NCBI RefSeq assembly: GCF_032461945.1
Contig: NZ_JAWCUD010000009.1
Span: 186,001-250,000, forward strand
Length of the DNA: 64,000 bases
DNA from: Paenibacillus_E violae
GTDB lineage: Bacteria > Bacillota > Bacilli > Paenibacillales > NBRC-103111
Reading direction: 5' to 3'
Numbering within the stretch: the first letter of the stretch is position 1; each line of letters begins with the position of its first letter. Under the pieces are notes generated by a model. The model worked only from the letters and a program-made list of their open reading frames with translations. It did not search any database and had not been told where the DNA came from. The translations under genes and the position numbers were made by a program. Below are positions 42,385-51,458 of this stretch, piece after piece.

Positions 42385-43131
42385 GTGATTACCATTAAAA
42401 CAAAAGAGCAAATTGAAAAAATGGGCAGAGCTGGACGTATTCTAGCCGATTGCCATAAAGAAATTGCCAAAATGATTCGCCCTGGCATTACCTCTTGGGA
42501 AATCGACCAATTCGTCGAAGGCTTTTTGGCGAAGCACGGCGCAACACCGGAACAAAAGGGCTATCACGGCTATCCTTACGCTACCTGCGCATCTGTTAAC
42601 GATGTGATTTGCCATGGGTTCCCGAAGAAAGAAGCTTTGAACGACGGCGATATCGTCACCATTGATATGGTTGTTCGGATTGATGGTTGGTTGGCGGACT
42701 CCGCTTGGTCCTACGCCGTTGGGAACATCTCTCCTATTGCTGAGAAACTGCTTAAAGTAACCAAAGAGTCGCTGTACAAAGGCATTGAGCAAGCGATTCC
42801 AGGAAACCGCATCGGCGATGTATCGCATGCAATCCAGGTGTATGCGGAATCACAAGGCTTCTCCGTCGTCAGAGACTTTATCGGACACGGAATCGGCTCC
42901 GAAATGCACGAAGAACCGCAAGTTCCGCATTACGGACCAGCTGGCAAAGGGCCGCGTATTAAAGAAGGCATGGTGTTCACCATTGAACCGATGCTGAATG
43001 TCGGCAAATATCATTCCAAGGTAGATAGCGACGGATGGACAGCAAGAACTTACGACGGCAGTCTATCTGCACAATATGAACACACGATTGCGATTACGAG
43101 CCAAGGACCGGTTATTTTAACGGAACAATAA
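42385..43131 (+). CDS. map: type I methionine aminopeptidase
   Basis: A 248-residue metallopeptidase that removes the initiator Met. The expected ligands are present: His in ICHGFP, Asp in VTIDMV and LADSAW, His in IGHGIGSEMHE, Glu in FTIEPML and QYEHT. GTG 42385 follows GAGGAG. It is the second gene of a unit with HxlR and the AI-2E-family transporter, not the ribosomal-protein map locus, so it may be a second copy in the genome. Confidence 0.93.
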   Translation: MITIKTKEQIEKMGRAGRILADCHKEIAKMIRPGITSWEIDQFVEGFLAKHGATPEQKGYHGYPYATCASVNDVICHGFPKKEALNDGDIVTIDMVVRIDGWLADSAWSYAVGNISPIAEKLLKVTKESLYKGIEQAIPGNRIGDVSHAIQVYAESQGFSVVRDFIGHGIGSEMHEEPQVPHYGPAGKGPRIKEGMVFTIEPMLNVGKYHSKVDSDGWTARTYDGSLSAQYEHTIAITSQGPVILTEQ

Positions 43132-43156
43132 ACATTTAAGCCCCGGAGGAACATGC

Positions 43157-44269
43157 ATGATTTCTTTTTACAAGAAATATTGGAGAACTGCTTTTGACAT
43201 TGCTCTCATTGTTCTAACCGTCTACCTCTTCATGCTGTTGTTCAGCTATTTGTATCGCATCGCGACACCTATCTTTCTGGCTCTGATCATTTTCATGATG
43301 ATCGAGCCTTTTGCTAGGTTTCTGAATCGGAAAGGGATGCGAAAGTCGATTGCATCAGCGATCTCAACACTCCTCTTCGTCCTGATCATCTTGGGTGCGC
43401 TGGCGGGTGCCGCCGTTATTTTCACAAGCCAGATCATGAGCCTTGTCGATAAAGTAGACGATTATCAAGCCGTTTTTAATGACCAAATCATACATAAAAT
43501 TAGCGAACTAAATAATCGCTTCCAAACGTTGCCCCCTGATGTCATTGTGAAAATTAAAGAATATGCCGGACAATTTGCAGGTAATGCATCTAAATTCATT
43601 ATTTCTTTCTTATCCGGACTAGTAGCCTCGCTGACTTCCTTTTCCACCTTCATGTTCAACTTCATTGTCGGAATCATTTTGGCCTACTTCCTCAGCATAG
43701 AAATCGACTCCTGGAAACGCCTTGCCAGTGAGAAAACACCAAGAACATTTAAATCGGTATTCTTTTTTCTAAAGGAAAATGTCGTGAAGGGGATTGTCTC
43801 TTACGTAAAAGCTCAATTTAAGCTGATTTCCCTAACGTTTGTCGTCGTTTTTGTCGCTTTGCTTCTGCTCGACGTCAATAATGCTTTCTCTATCTCCTTG
43901 CTCTCGGCTATCTTCGATGTTTTGCCGCTGCTGGGTGTCTCCACTTTGTTCATTCCATGGATCATTTACTTGTTTATCGTGGGTCAGACAACACTTGCAA
44001 TTTGGCTTAGCGCGCTACTGCTTGTCGTTATTCTTGTCAGACAAATCATGGAACCCAAAATTACGGGGGAATCCCTGGGCGTGTCGGCCTTTACGACGTT
44101 AGCCTTTATGATCGTGTCCCTTTCATTGTTTGGCGTTGCGGGAGTCATCCTTTCGCCAGTTTTGATTATCTTGCTCAAAGCCCTGTATTCACAAGGCTAT
44201 TTCCAACGTTGGATACGCAAGCCTGAGGACGAATATGCGCAGAGCAATCTACCTACGAGTGGTCCATAA
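43157..44269 (+). CDS. AI-2E family transporter (PerM/YtvI-like)
   Basis: A 370-residue membrane protein with about 8 segments and the family's soluble helical insert (about 100-160). IVGIILAYFLSIEID and LFGVAGVILSPVLIILLKAL are family motifs. CGGAGGAAC precedes ATG 43157, 26 bp after map. Despite the family name most members are not proven autoinducer exporters; several move ions. The function here is open. Confidence 0.85.
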   Translation: MISFYKKYWRTAFDIALIVLTVYLFMLLFSYLYRIATPIFLALIIFMMIEPFARFLNRKGMRKSIASAISTLLFVLIILGALAGAAVIFTSQIMSLVDKVDDYQAVFNDQIIHKISELNNRFQTLPPDVIVKIKEYAGQFAGNASKFIISFLSGLVASLTSFSTFMFNFIVGIILAYFLSIEIDSWKRLASEKTPRTFKSVFFFLKENVVKGIVSYVKAQFKLISLTFVVVFVALLLLDVNNAFSISLLSAIFDVLPLLGVSTLFIPWIIYLFIVGQTTLAIWLSALLLVVILVRQIMEPKITGESLGVSAFTTLAFMIVSLSLFGVAGVILSPVLIILLKALYSQGYFQRWIRKPEDEYAQSNLPTSGP

Positions 44270-44273
44270 ACGT

Positions 44274-44312
44274 ATAAGCCCATCCTTCCTTCCTGGAAAG
44301 ATGAGCTTTTTT
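44274..44312 (+). terminator. terminator after the AI-2E-family gene
   Basis: AAGC..ATC-TTCC pairs with GGAA-GAT..GCTT, then TTTTTTG. Confidence 0.8.
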
Positions 44313-44315
44313 GTA

Positions 44316-45098
44316 TTAAACGCGATATATACTGCGGTACACCGATGGAGCCATCCCCATTTTTTGTGTAAACACGCGACTCAAATAAAAACCGTTTTCA
44401 AATCCGCAATTTCCAGCGATAGCATCTAACGTTAAAGTCGATCCTTCCAACAAATGGCGCGCTCTGGTTAAGCGTAATTCATTCAGAAATTCAGACGGCG
44501 TTTGCGAGAAAGCTCTGCGAAACCTTCGCGTAAGCTGCACGGGAGTTAGCCCCAGGCTCTCCGCCAAATCCGACATGGATAAACTTCCGTAAGCGTGATC
44601 CGTTACATATTTGCGTGCTTTTTCCATCAAACTATCCGTTTCTGAGGTAAGATCCTCTCTGAGTTCTCGTTCAATTGCGACTAATCGAAAGATATCGCTG
44701 AGCATGTGCTGCTTATGCAGCGTGCTCTCTGCATCCCATCCCGTCAGTTTCTTCAAATAATGATAATTCGAGGCTAATCTTTCGATATCCTTAATGACGA
44801 GCTTGCCTCTCCAGCTGTTTGCTTCCTCTAAACTTGGTTCCGACAGCCAAACAAACTGCAGAAAATGAAAAGACAGCGACTCCAGCGTCCTCCTTCGAAA
44901 ACCAACATGAGGCGGGCAAATAACAAAGTCACCAAATCCCGCTTCACCCTTGTGCTCCCCGATTCCATAGACAAATCTGCCTTCTTCCACAGCAAATAAC
45001 GTCCAGCAAGGATACGAGTCCTCGTTATACATAAACTCATCTTTACGATGCCAGTAAACATGCGAAATGAGTTTTACCGCGACATCACGAAAAGCCAA
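44316..45098 (-). CDS. AraC-family transcriptional regulator
   Basis: About 261 residues: an N-terminal cupin-like sensing domain (about 1-130) and a C-terminal double helix-turn-helix (about 160-258; SMSDLAESLGLTPVQLTRRFRRAF and LTLDAIAGNCGFENGFYLSRVFTQKMG in pieces). The start is uncertain: TTG 45098 has AGAGGG at a good distance, while the open frame continues to 45152-45158 without a site. It is divergent from the FAD oxidoreductase gene, which it probably regulates. The sensing domain type and neighbour suggest carbohydrate metabolism. Confidence 0.85.
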   Translation of the reverse strand: MAFRDVAVKLISHVYWHRKDEFMYNEDSYPCWTLFAVEEGRFVYGIGEHKGEAGFGDFVICPPHVGFRRRTLESLSFHFLQFVWLSEPSLEEANSWRGKLVIKDIERLASNYHYLKKLTGWDAESTLHKQHMLSDIFRLVAIERELREDLTSETDSLMEKARKYVTDHAYGSLSMSDLAESLGLTPVQLTRRFRRAFSQTPSEFLNELRLTRARHLLEGSTLTLDAIAGNCGFENGFYLSRVFTQKMGMAPSVYRSIYRV

Positions 45099-45219
45099 CC
45101 CCTCACCCTCTTCAAGTGAAATAAAGTATATGCTTATTGTAACTGACTGCATGTTCAATAGGAATAGAATCTTTTACAATGAAATCAAAGATATTCTATT
45201 AACTAGTGAGGTGCTGGTC

Positions 45220-47466
45220 ATGAAACACGAAATCGTTACATCCGACATCACCGTTGTTGGTGGAGGTTTAGCTGGCGTGTGTGCCGCGATCGCCGCAGCC
45301 AGATTAGGTCAAACTGTTTCCCTTGTGCAAAATCGCCCTGTTCTTGGCGGTAATTCCAGTAGTGAAGTACGCGTATGGGTTTGCGGAGCTACTTCCCACG
45401 GACTTCATCGGTATGCGCGTGAAACCGGTATCATGGGTGAAATGTTTGTTGAGAATCAATACCGCAATATCGATGGAAACCCCTATCTATGGGATCTGAT
45501 TGTACTCGAAAAAGTAAAAGCGGAGAAAAATATTACCCTCTTCTTGAATACGGACGTCCATGAAGTCGATGCAGACGGAGACGAAACTTCCCGGACCATC
45601 CGATCCGTTACAGGCTGGATGATGGGGTCTGAACGCCGTATCCGCTTCGACAGCCGTGTCTATCTCGACTGCACAGGCGACGGGCTCGTCGGGTTTCTGG
45701 CAGGCGCCAAATTCCGTATTGGCCGTGAAGCGCAGGAGGAATTCAATGAAGAATGGGCGCCTCTTGTCCCAGATGATATTACCTTAGGCAGCACTCTGCT
45801 CTTCTATACCAAAGATGCCGGCCGACCTGTGAAGTACATCCCGCCAAGCTTCGCCAAAGATATTACGCAGACCACAATTCCGATGAAACGGGTTATTCGC
45901 AGCGGCGATAATGGTTGCGCTTACTGGTGGATTGAGTGGGGCGGTGAACTGGATACGGTGCATGATAACGAAAAAATCCGTGATGAACTGTCTTCCGTGA
46001 TTTACGGGATTTGGGATTATATTAAAAATTCCGGTAAGTTCGAAGCCGATAACCTCACACTCGAGTGGATCGGTTCGGTTCCGGGCAAACGGGAATACCG
46101 TCGTTTCGTTGGGGACTACGTACTGAATCAGAATGATGTCATCGCGCAGGAGCTCTTTGAAGACCGCGTCGCCTTCGGCGGCTGGTCGATTGACCTGCAT
46201 CCGCCGCAAGGCATGTACGCCACGGCAAAGGGCTCCAAGCATATGCATGTGGACGGCAGCTACCACATTCCGTTCCGTTCCCTCTATTCGGTCAATACGA
46301 CGAATATGCTTATGGCTGGACGCAATATCAGCGCGTCCCACGTCGCTTTCGGCACGACACGCGTCATGGCGACTTGTGCCGTCATCGGCGAAGCCGCAGG
46401 AACGGGCGCTGCCCTCTGCGCAGCGAAAGGCATTTCCCCTCGCGAGCTGCACGGCAGCCACCTGAGCGAGCTGCAGCAAACGCTGCTGCGGCAGGATGCC
46501 TCCGTGCTCGGGATCAAGAATGCCGACGCAGCCGACCTTGTGCTTGGCGCGACCTTGACAGCATCCAGCACCTTGACCCAGCTGGCGGTTGAAAAGTCCG
46601 CGTCGGTGTACCCTCTTGCCGATAGCGTCGCACTTCTTGTGCCCGTAGATCCACATATTGAGGGCTTGGAGCTGTTGCTTGACGCCTCGGAGGCTACGGA
46701 ACTATCCATCGAGTTATGGAGCACAGGGAAGCCGCAGAACTATGTCCCGCACACACAGGTAACAGCCGTTCAAGTAGCCGTCTCGCAAGGATCGGGGCAG
46801 TGGGTCCATGTTCCACTAAGCTGGCATCCGGATACCGCTCAAAATGCATTTATTATTCTGCGCAGCAATCCTGCAATATCGGTTCATAAGTCCGACAAAC
46901 TACAGTCCGGCGTCCTTGGGCTCAAGCATAAAGATAATAGCAATGCCGCAGATTATGGCGACACGACACCGAACCAACCTGTCGTTGATTGGACACCCGG
47001 CGAGTTCAACCGCAAGCCGATCTGCTTCCGACTGCTCTCGCCTACTTCGGCTTTCTCGCCGGATAAAGCAGCTAATGGCTTTAAACGGCCATACGGCGGC
47101 CCGAACATGTGGTCTTCCGCTCATCTAGAAGCCGATAAGCCGGAGTGGCTTGAAGTCAGCTGGCCGAATGCCGTGCCAATCCGCATCGTACAACTGACCT
47201 TGAATGATGATGTCCATGAGGATTTAATTAATTTGCATCATCATCGGACAGCTTTCGAGATTATTCCTGAGTTGGTTAAAGACTACAAACTCCAAGCCTT
47301 TGTTGGTGGGGAATGGAAAACAGTCGCTGAAGAGCTTAATAATCACACTCGCCTTCATACTCATACATTCCCAGAGACCGTTGTAACCAGCCGCTTACGC
47401 TTGCTAGTCGAATCAACAAATGGAGCTGAGCGAGCCGAAATCGTAGAGATTCGCTGCTACAGCTAA
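45220..47466 (+). CDS. FAD-dependent oxidoreductase with C-terminal beta domain
   Basis: A 748-residue protein. VVGGGLAGVCAAIAAARLG (12-30) is the FAD-binding motif, VLGGNSSSEVRVWV the second contact, and the body (to about 440) matches the FAD_oxidored family found next to glycoside hydrolases. The last 300 residues are rich in beta strands and may be a carbohydrate-binding or discoidin-like module (WLEVSWPNAVPIRIVQLTLND). No signal peptide, so it is cytoplasmic. GTGAGGTG precedes ATG 45220. The part around 46190-46700 is notably GC-rich. Confidence 0.82.
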   Translation: MKHEIVTSDITVVGGGLAGVCAAIAAARLGQTVSLVQNRPVLGGNSSSEVRVWVCGATSHGLHRYARETGIMGEMFVENQYRNIDGNPYLWDLIVLEKVKAEKNITLFLNTDVHEVDADGDETSRTIRSVTGWMMGSERRIRFDSRVYLDCTGDGLVGFLAGAKFRIGREAQEEFNEEWAPLVPDDITLGSTLLFYTKDAGRPVKYIPPSFAKDITQTTIPMKRVIRSGDNGCAYWWIEWGGELDTVHDNEKIRDELSSVIYGIWDYIKNSGKFEADNLTLEWIGSVPGKREYRRFVGDYVLNQNDVIAQELFEDRVAFGGWSIDLHPPQGMYATAKGSKHMHVDGSYHIPFRSLYSVNTTNMLMAGRNISASHVAFGTTRVMATCAVIGEAAGTGAALCAAKGISPRELHGSHLSELQQTLLRQDASVLGIKNADAADLVLGATLTASSTLTQLAVEKSASVYPLADSVALLVPVDPHIEGLELLLDASEATELSIELWSTGKPQNYVPHTQVTAVQVAVSQGSGQWVHVPLSWHPDTAQNAFIILRSNPAISVHKSDKLQSGVLGLKHKDNSNAADYGDTTPNQPVVDWTPGEFNRKPICFRLLSPTSAFSPDKAANGFKRPYGGPNMWSSAHLEADKPEWLEVSWPNAVPIRIVQLTLNDDVHEDLINLHHHRTAFEIIPELVKDYKLQAFVGGEWKTVAEELNNHTRLHTHTFPETVVTSRLRLLVESTNGAERAEIVEIRCYS

Positions 47467-47472
47467 TCCCAT

Positions 47473-47521
47473 AAGCACGCAAAATGGCCTAGCAAATGCT
47501 GCCGTTTCGCGTGCTTTTTCC
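47473..47521 (+). terminator. terminator after the FAD oxidoreductase
   Basis: AAGCACGC-AAA (47473-47484) pairs with TTT-GCGTGCTT (47505-47516), then TTTTC. Confidence 0.8.
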
Positions 47522-47663
47522 TTTGGTGCCCGGCATCGTTTCCGACATTCTTTTTCCATAAATAGGTCTTAATAACCCTTGTTTAACCTTACATGATATG
47601 TTATATTAAAAGTGCGACAAATCAAGGTTTCCTCTTCAAAAAGTTGACATAGGAGTGATGGAA

Positions 47664-47843
47664 ATGGATCAAAATTCTATTCAAATTCGTCAAGGTGAAG
47701 AGATTATTTATGTAGAAATGACTGTTAAGGAAGCGCTTGCATTAACAGGTGCGAAGTTCAACTTAAACCACAAGTTAGAAAGAGATGCCATCAAGAAGGT
47801 TAAGCAACGTCTCGAAGATAAGCTGCTTCCTCCTAACCATTAA
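47664..47843 (+). CDS. hypothetical protein, 59 aa
   Basis: A small charged soluble protein: a beta-like N-terminal half (SIQIRQGEEIIYVEMTVKEAL) and a Lys/Arg-rich helix at the end (LERDAIKKVKQRLEDKLLPP). ATG 47664 has AGGAG 8 bases upstream, better than ATG 47658 or GTG 47655. A strong terminator follows at 47869. No family recognised. Confidence 0.7.
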   Translation: MDQNSIQIRQGEEIIYVEMTVKEALALTGAKFNLNHKLERDAIKKVKQRLEDKLLPPNH

Positions 47844-47868
47844 TTGTACTCTAGCATCTTCGCATACA

Positions 47869-47906
47869 GCCCAATGAACGATATCCATCGTTCGTTGGGT
47901 TTTTAT
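47869..47906 (+). terminator. terminator
   Basis: CCCAA-GAACGAT (47870-47882) pairs with ATCGTTC-TTGGG (47887-47899), then TTTTTATTTT. Confidence 0.85.
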
Positions 47907-47991
47907 TTTCCTCTTTGATCTGTATCAAAATCAACCAACTGCTTATAATAATCACGCGCTTTCCAACAACGATATCCAAGGAGGACCGGAC

Positions 47992-48081
47992 ATGTCAGCA
48001 GATCATAAACAGCAAGGGCAATCACGCAAAAATACAACGACGAAAACCCAGGATCAGAAAAGCAATAAAGGGCACAAGTAA
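47992..48081 (+). CDS. very small hydrophilic protein, 29 aa
   Basis: ATG 47992 is preceded by AAGGAGG with 7-base spacing, and the frame closes with TAA at 48079-48081, right before a strong terminator. The peptide is rich in Lys, Gln, Ser, Thr and Asn and has no hydrophobic stretch (starts MSADHKQQGQSRKN). This composition is like small basic spore-associated or disordered peptides. The excellent translation signals argue for a real gene; the function is unknown. Confidence 0.6.
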   Translation: MSADHKQQGQSRKNTTTKTQDQKSNKGHK

Positions 48082-48086
48082 ATAAA

Positions 48087-48131
48087 GAAAAGTCCATGCC
48101 TCTCTTCCTTTTAGGCGTGGACTTTTTTTCG
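48087..48131. terminator. bidirectional terminator
   Basis: AAAGTCCA-GCC (48089-48100) pairs with GGC-TGGACTTT (48114-48125), with T runs on the plus strand and a short one on the minus strand. Confidence 0.85.
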
Positions 48132-48132
48132 C

Positions 48133-48342
48133 TTAATTGATTTTTCTTCTTGTTAAAATACAGGGAACCCCTCTACCAACAGCCCCCGGTTGAGCCATAT
48201 GCTCCAAATAACGAAGTCCTCTTGTACATTGTGTTTTACAAACCGCGCACGTAGACGACTCCACTATTCTCATCGTGTACTGCTCTCTGGAAGATACTAC
48301 TTTCTTCTTAGCAACCTTGCCCTTGCCTTTAGGTGGTGCCAT
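48133..48342 (-). CDS. small basic Cys-containing protein, 69 aa
   Basis: A Lys-rich N-terminus (MAPPKGKGKVAKKKVV) is followed by CAVCKTQCTRG and a later single Cys, a pattern that could bind zinc or RNA. ATG 48342 has GGGAGGCGAGG 3-8 bases upstream; the open frame extends to 48411 with no site. No family recognised. Composition resembles small nucleic-acid-binding proteins. Confidence 0.65.
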   Translation of the reverse strand: MAPPKGKGKVAKKKVVSSREQYTMRIVESSTCAVCKTQCTRGLRYLEHMAQPGAVGRGVPCILTRRKIN

Positions 48343-48431
48343 AACCTCGCCTCCCAACCGTCTACTTACTCCAGTATATGAAGTCTGGACAGAACGGTTC
48401 TTGAGAAACAAGGTTATGTTCCTGTACTTGT

Positions 48432-49322
48432 CTACCGGTTAACGGTTTGTAAATCCAGCGCAGTCAGCAGGATCGGGACGATCTCCGCATACAATTCGGC
48501 GAAAGATTCCACGGGCAGCGGATTGACGCCTACACCCAGCTCGACTGTGAATCCAGGCCTTCGGAATTGTTGGATGAACCAATCTTTATACCCTGCATCG
48601 CTATCGGTTAATTTCACGGCCTCATAACCGCTGACAATCGCTAATTGGTCGGCAAAATACTCCGATTCCGGAGGTTCATACCCACGGTAATTCCAATAAA
48701 TCTCTCTTCCTTGTGTATGTAAGGCAACGACTAACTCAAACGGGTGGCATTCTGTAAAACGCGCGAGCGCTGCAGTCTCTGGCTCCGAGAGCGGCGTCTC
48801 ACCGCCATAATCCCGCGGTCCCGGCCCTAGCTGCCCCCTACGCTCAGCCTCTTCTTCCCAATGGGCAGGGAATTGGTCGTTGAGGTCTACGCCCCTTATA
48901 TTCGCTTTCCAGCTGCTAAAATCTGTCTGACCTCCGTTTAATTCCAGCAGATTGGTTTGGTAGGGATGGTCAGCTCCAATGCCATTAAGGACAAGTTCTA
49001 CACCATCAGGATTCACCATAGGAACAACCCACAGGGAGTACTCGGATAGCAGGCGTCTGGTGTTTCTGCCCTGCCAAGCCGTTCCTCTGGCATAGGAACA
49101 AGCGAGATCCTCTACGAACTGCATAACAAGCGGTGTCGTAATCCATTCATTTGCATGGATCGCTGCGTTGACATGGAGCTCCCTGGCCCCCTGACCGATG
49201 CGCAGCGCAGGTATGCCTTTTCCCATCACACTTTCTCCTATAACTTCGACATGCAGGAAAGGATATATCCTGCCCAGCCGATTCAATTCATCACACAACG
49301 TCTCATACCCGTAACCCAACAT
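48432..49322 (-). CDS. M14-family zinc carboxypeptidase (murein D,L-endopeptidase-like)
   Basis: A 296-residue peptidase. Zinc ligands are in IHANEWI (HxxE) and VALHTQGR (His); the catalytic Glu is in GFTVELGVG. MVNPDGVELVLNG is a family motif. It resembles the gamma-D-glutamyl-meso-diaminopimelate peptidase group (ENP1/YqgT) that trims wall muropeptides, though the LysM repeats of ENP1 and a signal peptide are missing. GAGGTGG precedes ATG 49322. A role in spore or wall peptide recycling is inferred. Confidence 0.87.
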   Translation of the reverse strand: MLGYGYETLCDELNRLGRIYPFLHVEVIGESVMGKGIPALRIGQGARELHVNAAIHANEWITTPLVMQFVEDLACSYARGTAWQGRNTRRLLSEYSLWVVPMVNPDGVELVLNGIGADHPYQTNLLELNGGQTDFSSWKANIRGVDLNDQFPAHWEEEAERRGQLGPGPRDYGGETPLSEPETAALARFTECHPFELVVALHTQGREIYWNYRGYEPPESEYFADQLAIVSGYEAVKLTDSDAGYKDWFIQQFRRPGFTVELGVGVNPLPVESFAELYAEIVPILLTALDLQTVNR

Positions 49323-49423
49323 ACGACCACCTCACAGCTCTTTGATCTCCTACGTAGGTTATGAATATGCCTGCTCCATTAGAAACATGCGGCGTAACGA
49401 AGTTAAGTTACTGCACTCTTCCC

Positions 49424-49456
49424 ACAAAAAAATAGACCCAATTGAGGGTCTATTCA
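49424..49456 (-). terminator. terminator after murI
   Basis: AATAGACCC (49431-49439) pairs with GGGTCTATT (49446-49454), followed by T7 on the minus strand. It overlaps the last codon of murI. Confidence 0.85.
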
Positions 49457-50263
49457 ATAAATAGTAGGCACCTGCCATACGACAGGCGTGATGGCTATCT
49501 GATCTTTGAGCCAACTTTCTGTAATGCGCTTAAATAACGTAGGTTCTCCGCTGCAAAAAAATTGGTGAATCGGCAATATCCCCGATGTTTCCATCCGATC
49601 GCGATGATACAAAATCGTGCTGATTTCTCTTGCCGTTTCATCGGCAGATGAAATCAAGGTAACGTCCGGTCCCATCACCCGGGAGATCGGCTCCATCAAA
49701 AATGGATAATGGGTACATCCCAATATTAAACAATCAATGGGCTTGTCGACCAACGGCTGAAGCGATTGCGCTACAATCTCCTGCTCTTGCTCTCTTCCAA
49801 AAAGCCCTTTTTCCACGAAAGGCGCCAAAAGCGGGCAAGGCTCACTGTACACCTGTATGCCCGGCGAGATTAACCTCAAGGCATGTTCATATGCCTTGCT
49901 TTTGATCGTGCCTTCCGTGCCGATCACCCCGACAACCCCGGTTCGCGTCTGCTTAATTGCGGCTCGCGCGCCTGGCGAGATAACACCTAACACTGGAATC
50001 GAGACGCGCTCTCGAATATCTTCTATGGCAACCGCGGTTGCCGTATTACAAGCAATCACAATCATTTTAGGGTTAAATTGAATTAAATAATCCACAATTT
50101 GCCGGGTAAATGTACGTACTTCTACAGCTGATCGCGGTCCATAAGGACTTCGAGCCGTATCACCGAAATAGATGACTTTTTCTTGCGGCAGCTGCCTCAT
50201 GAGTTCTTTTACTACAGTTAATCCTCCGACTCCGGAGTCCAGTACGGCTATCGCTTGCTGCAC
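49454..50263 (-). CDS. murI: glutamate racemase
   Basis: About 269 residues. Converts L- to D-glutamate for peptidoglycan. Catalytic Cys residues are C72 in ACNTAT and C183 in LGCTHYP, and IAVLDSGVGGLTV and YFGDTARSPYG are the substrate loops. GTG 50263 is favoured because AAAGGAAG lies 9 bases upstream; the in-frame ATG at 50299 has no ribosome binding site. It stands alone with a terminator, and sits next to other wall-active genes (M14 peptidase, polysaccharide deacetylase). Confidence 0.93.
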   Translation of the reverse strand: MQQAIAVLDSGVGGLTVVKELMRQLPQEKVIYFGDTARSPYGPRSAVEVRTFTRQIVDYLIQFNPKMIVIACNTATAVAIEDIRERVSIPVLGVISPGARAAIKQTRTGVVGVIGTEGTIKSKAYEHALRLISPGIQVYSEPCPLLAPFVEKGLFGREQEQEIVAQSLQPLVDKPIDCLILGCTHYPFLMEPISRVMGPDVTLISSADETAREISTILYHRDRMETSGILPIHQFFCSGEPTLFKRITESWLKDQIAITPVVWQVPTIY

Positions 50264-50377
50264 ACCTATCCGCTTCCTTTGCCGGTTAATGAATTTCAAA
50301 GGCTACATGGATAGAATATGAACGTACAAGCTGAAAGGTACCTAGGCTTACAACACTGATTCTTGGTGGTCTGTCAC

Positions 50378-51373
50378 CTATTTTTTTGGCTGCAAATCAT
50401 TCACAAGTGCGAATTCATAGCCCTTCTTCTTAATTTCTTTGCAGATGCGAGCGAGAGCCTGCATGTTCTCCAAAGATCCCTGATGCATCAAAATAACATT
50501 GCCGTCATGCAAATTATTCATGATATCGTTGTAAGGATCCTCGGCCCCATTCTCTCTCGGTTCCCAATCACGCATGGCCGTCGACCAGAAGACAGACGTA
50601 TACCCCATGCTCGATACTAAACTCAAGTTGTGCATATTGTAGTGACCGTAAGGGAAGCGAAAGTATTTCTCGACCTCTTTACCGGTTATCTTCTTATATA
50701 AGGCTTCAAAATCCGTAATTTCCTTGCGAATTTGGTCATCGCTCAGCTCATTGAAATCTTTGTGCGTCATCGTATGATTGGCTACGAAATGGCCGTCTGC
50801 CACAACTCTTTTCAAATAATCCGGGTTTGACTTGATATTGTTCCCTGAGATGAAAAAGTTCGCTTTCACCCCGTTTTCCTTCAAGGATTTTAACATTAAA
50901 TCCACTTCAATTAGCGGGCCTCCAGCATCAATCGTCAGATAAACCTTTTTGCCGGTCCCAACCCAAACAGCTTTCTGATCAGCGGTATAAGATTTCGTTT
51001 CTTTCGGAAAATCAGGAACCTGCCCCGTTTTCTTCTTCATGTAATACCAGGAGTAGGGGGTCTTGTCCCCTGCGATTGGCTTTGTTTTGGTGGCGTCGGT
51101 TGCCGGCTTGGCGGATGCTGCAGGGCTAGGCACAGTCGTAGGATGCGGAGTTGCGCTCGGAACTACGGTCTGTTTGGGAGTCGCTATGGGCTTTGTAGTT
51201 GGTTTAGGAGTTGGAGTTGAGATTGGCGTAGGCTCCGCTGCTTTGGTGGTTGCTTGCGGACTTGGTGTCGTTACAGCTTCGGCAGCAGGAGAAAGCAGGC
51301 TTTTGTCTGCACAACCGACCAATGTTGCGCTTAAAAGGATCAGCAGTGCAGCACTTTTGGTAATTGATGTCAT
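50378..51373 (-). CDS. polysaccharide deacetylase family lipoprotein
   Basis: About 331 residues. A lipoprotein signal with lipobox LVGC (about residues 17-20) is followed by a Thr/Pro/Lys-rich linker (about 30-100) and a NodB domain (about 140-330): YLTIDAGGP, HTMTHKDF and FRFPYGHYN. The usual TFDDG becomes TIDAG, losing the metal-ligand Asp, as in PdaA-like enzymes; the HxxxH and RxPYG motifs remain. It is therefore closer to the muramic-delta-lactam or peptidoglycan deacetylases. GAGGTG precedes ATG 51373. Located on the outer face of the membrane. Confidence 0.88.
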   Translation of the reverse strand: MTSITKSAALLILLSATLVGCADKSLLSPAAEAVTTPSPQATTKAAEPTPISTPTPKPTTKPIATPKQTVVPSATPHPTTVPSPAASAKPATDATKTKPIAGDKTPYSWYYMKKKTGQVPDFPKETKSYTADQKAVWVGTGKKVYLTIDAGGPLIEVDLMLKSLKENGVKANFFISGNNIKSNPDYLKRVVADGHFVANHTMTHKDFNELSDDQIRKEITDFEALYKKITGKEVEKYFRFPYGHYNMHNLSLVSSMGYTSVFWSTAMRDWEPRENGAEDPYNDIMNNLHDGNVILMHQGSLENMQALARICKEIKKKGYEFALVNDLQPKK

Positions 51374-51458
51374 TGTAGCACCTCGCATGATGGAATACGT
51401 TCAGTACTCCTTTCGACAGTGTCAGACAAATTACCTGCCTATTTTTGGTGCGCGGTGT

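Noticed and set aside
45784..46656. 290-codon antisense frame in the FAD oxidoreductase gene
   Set aside because: Stop-free because of the GC-rich block; Cys/His/Arg-rich composition typical of a shadow frame.
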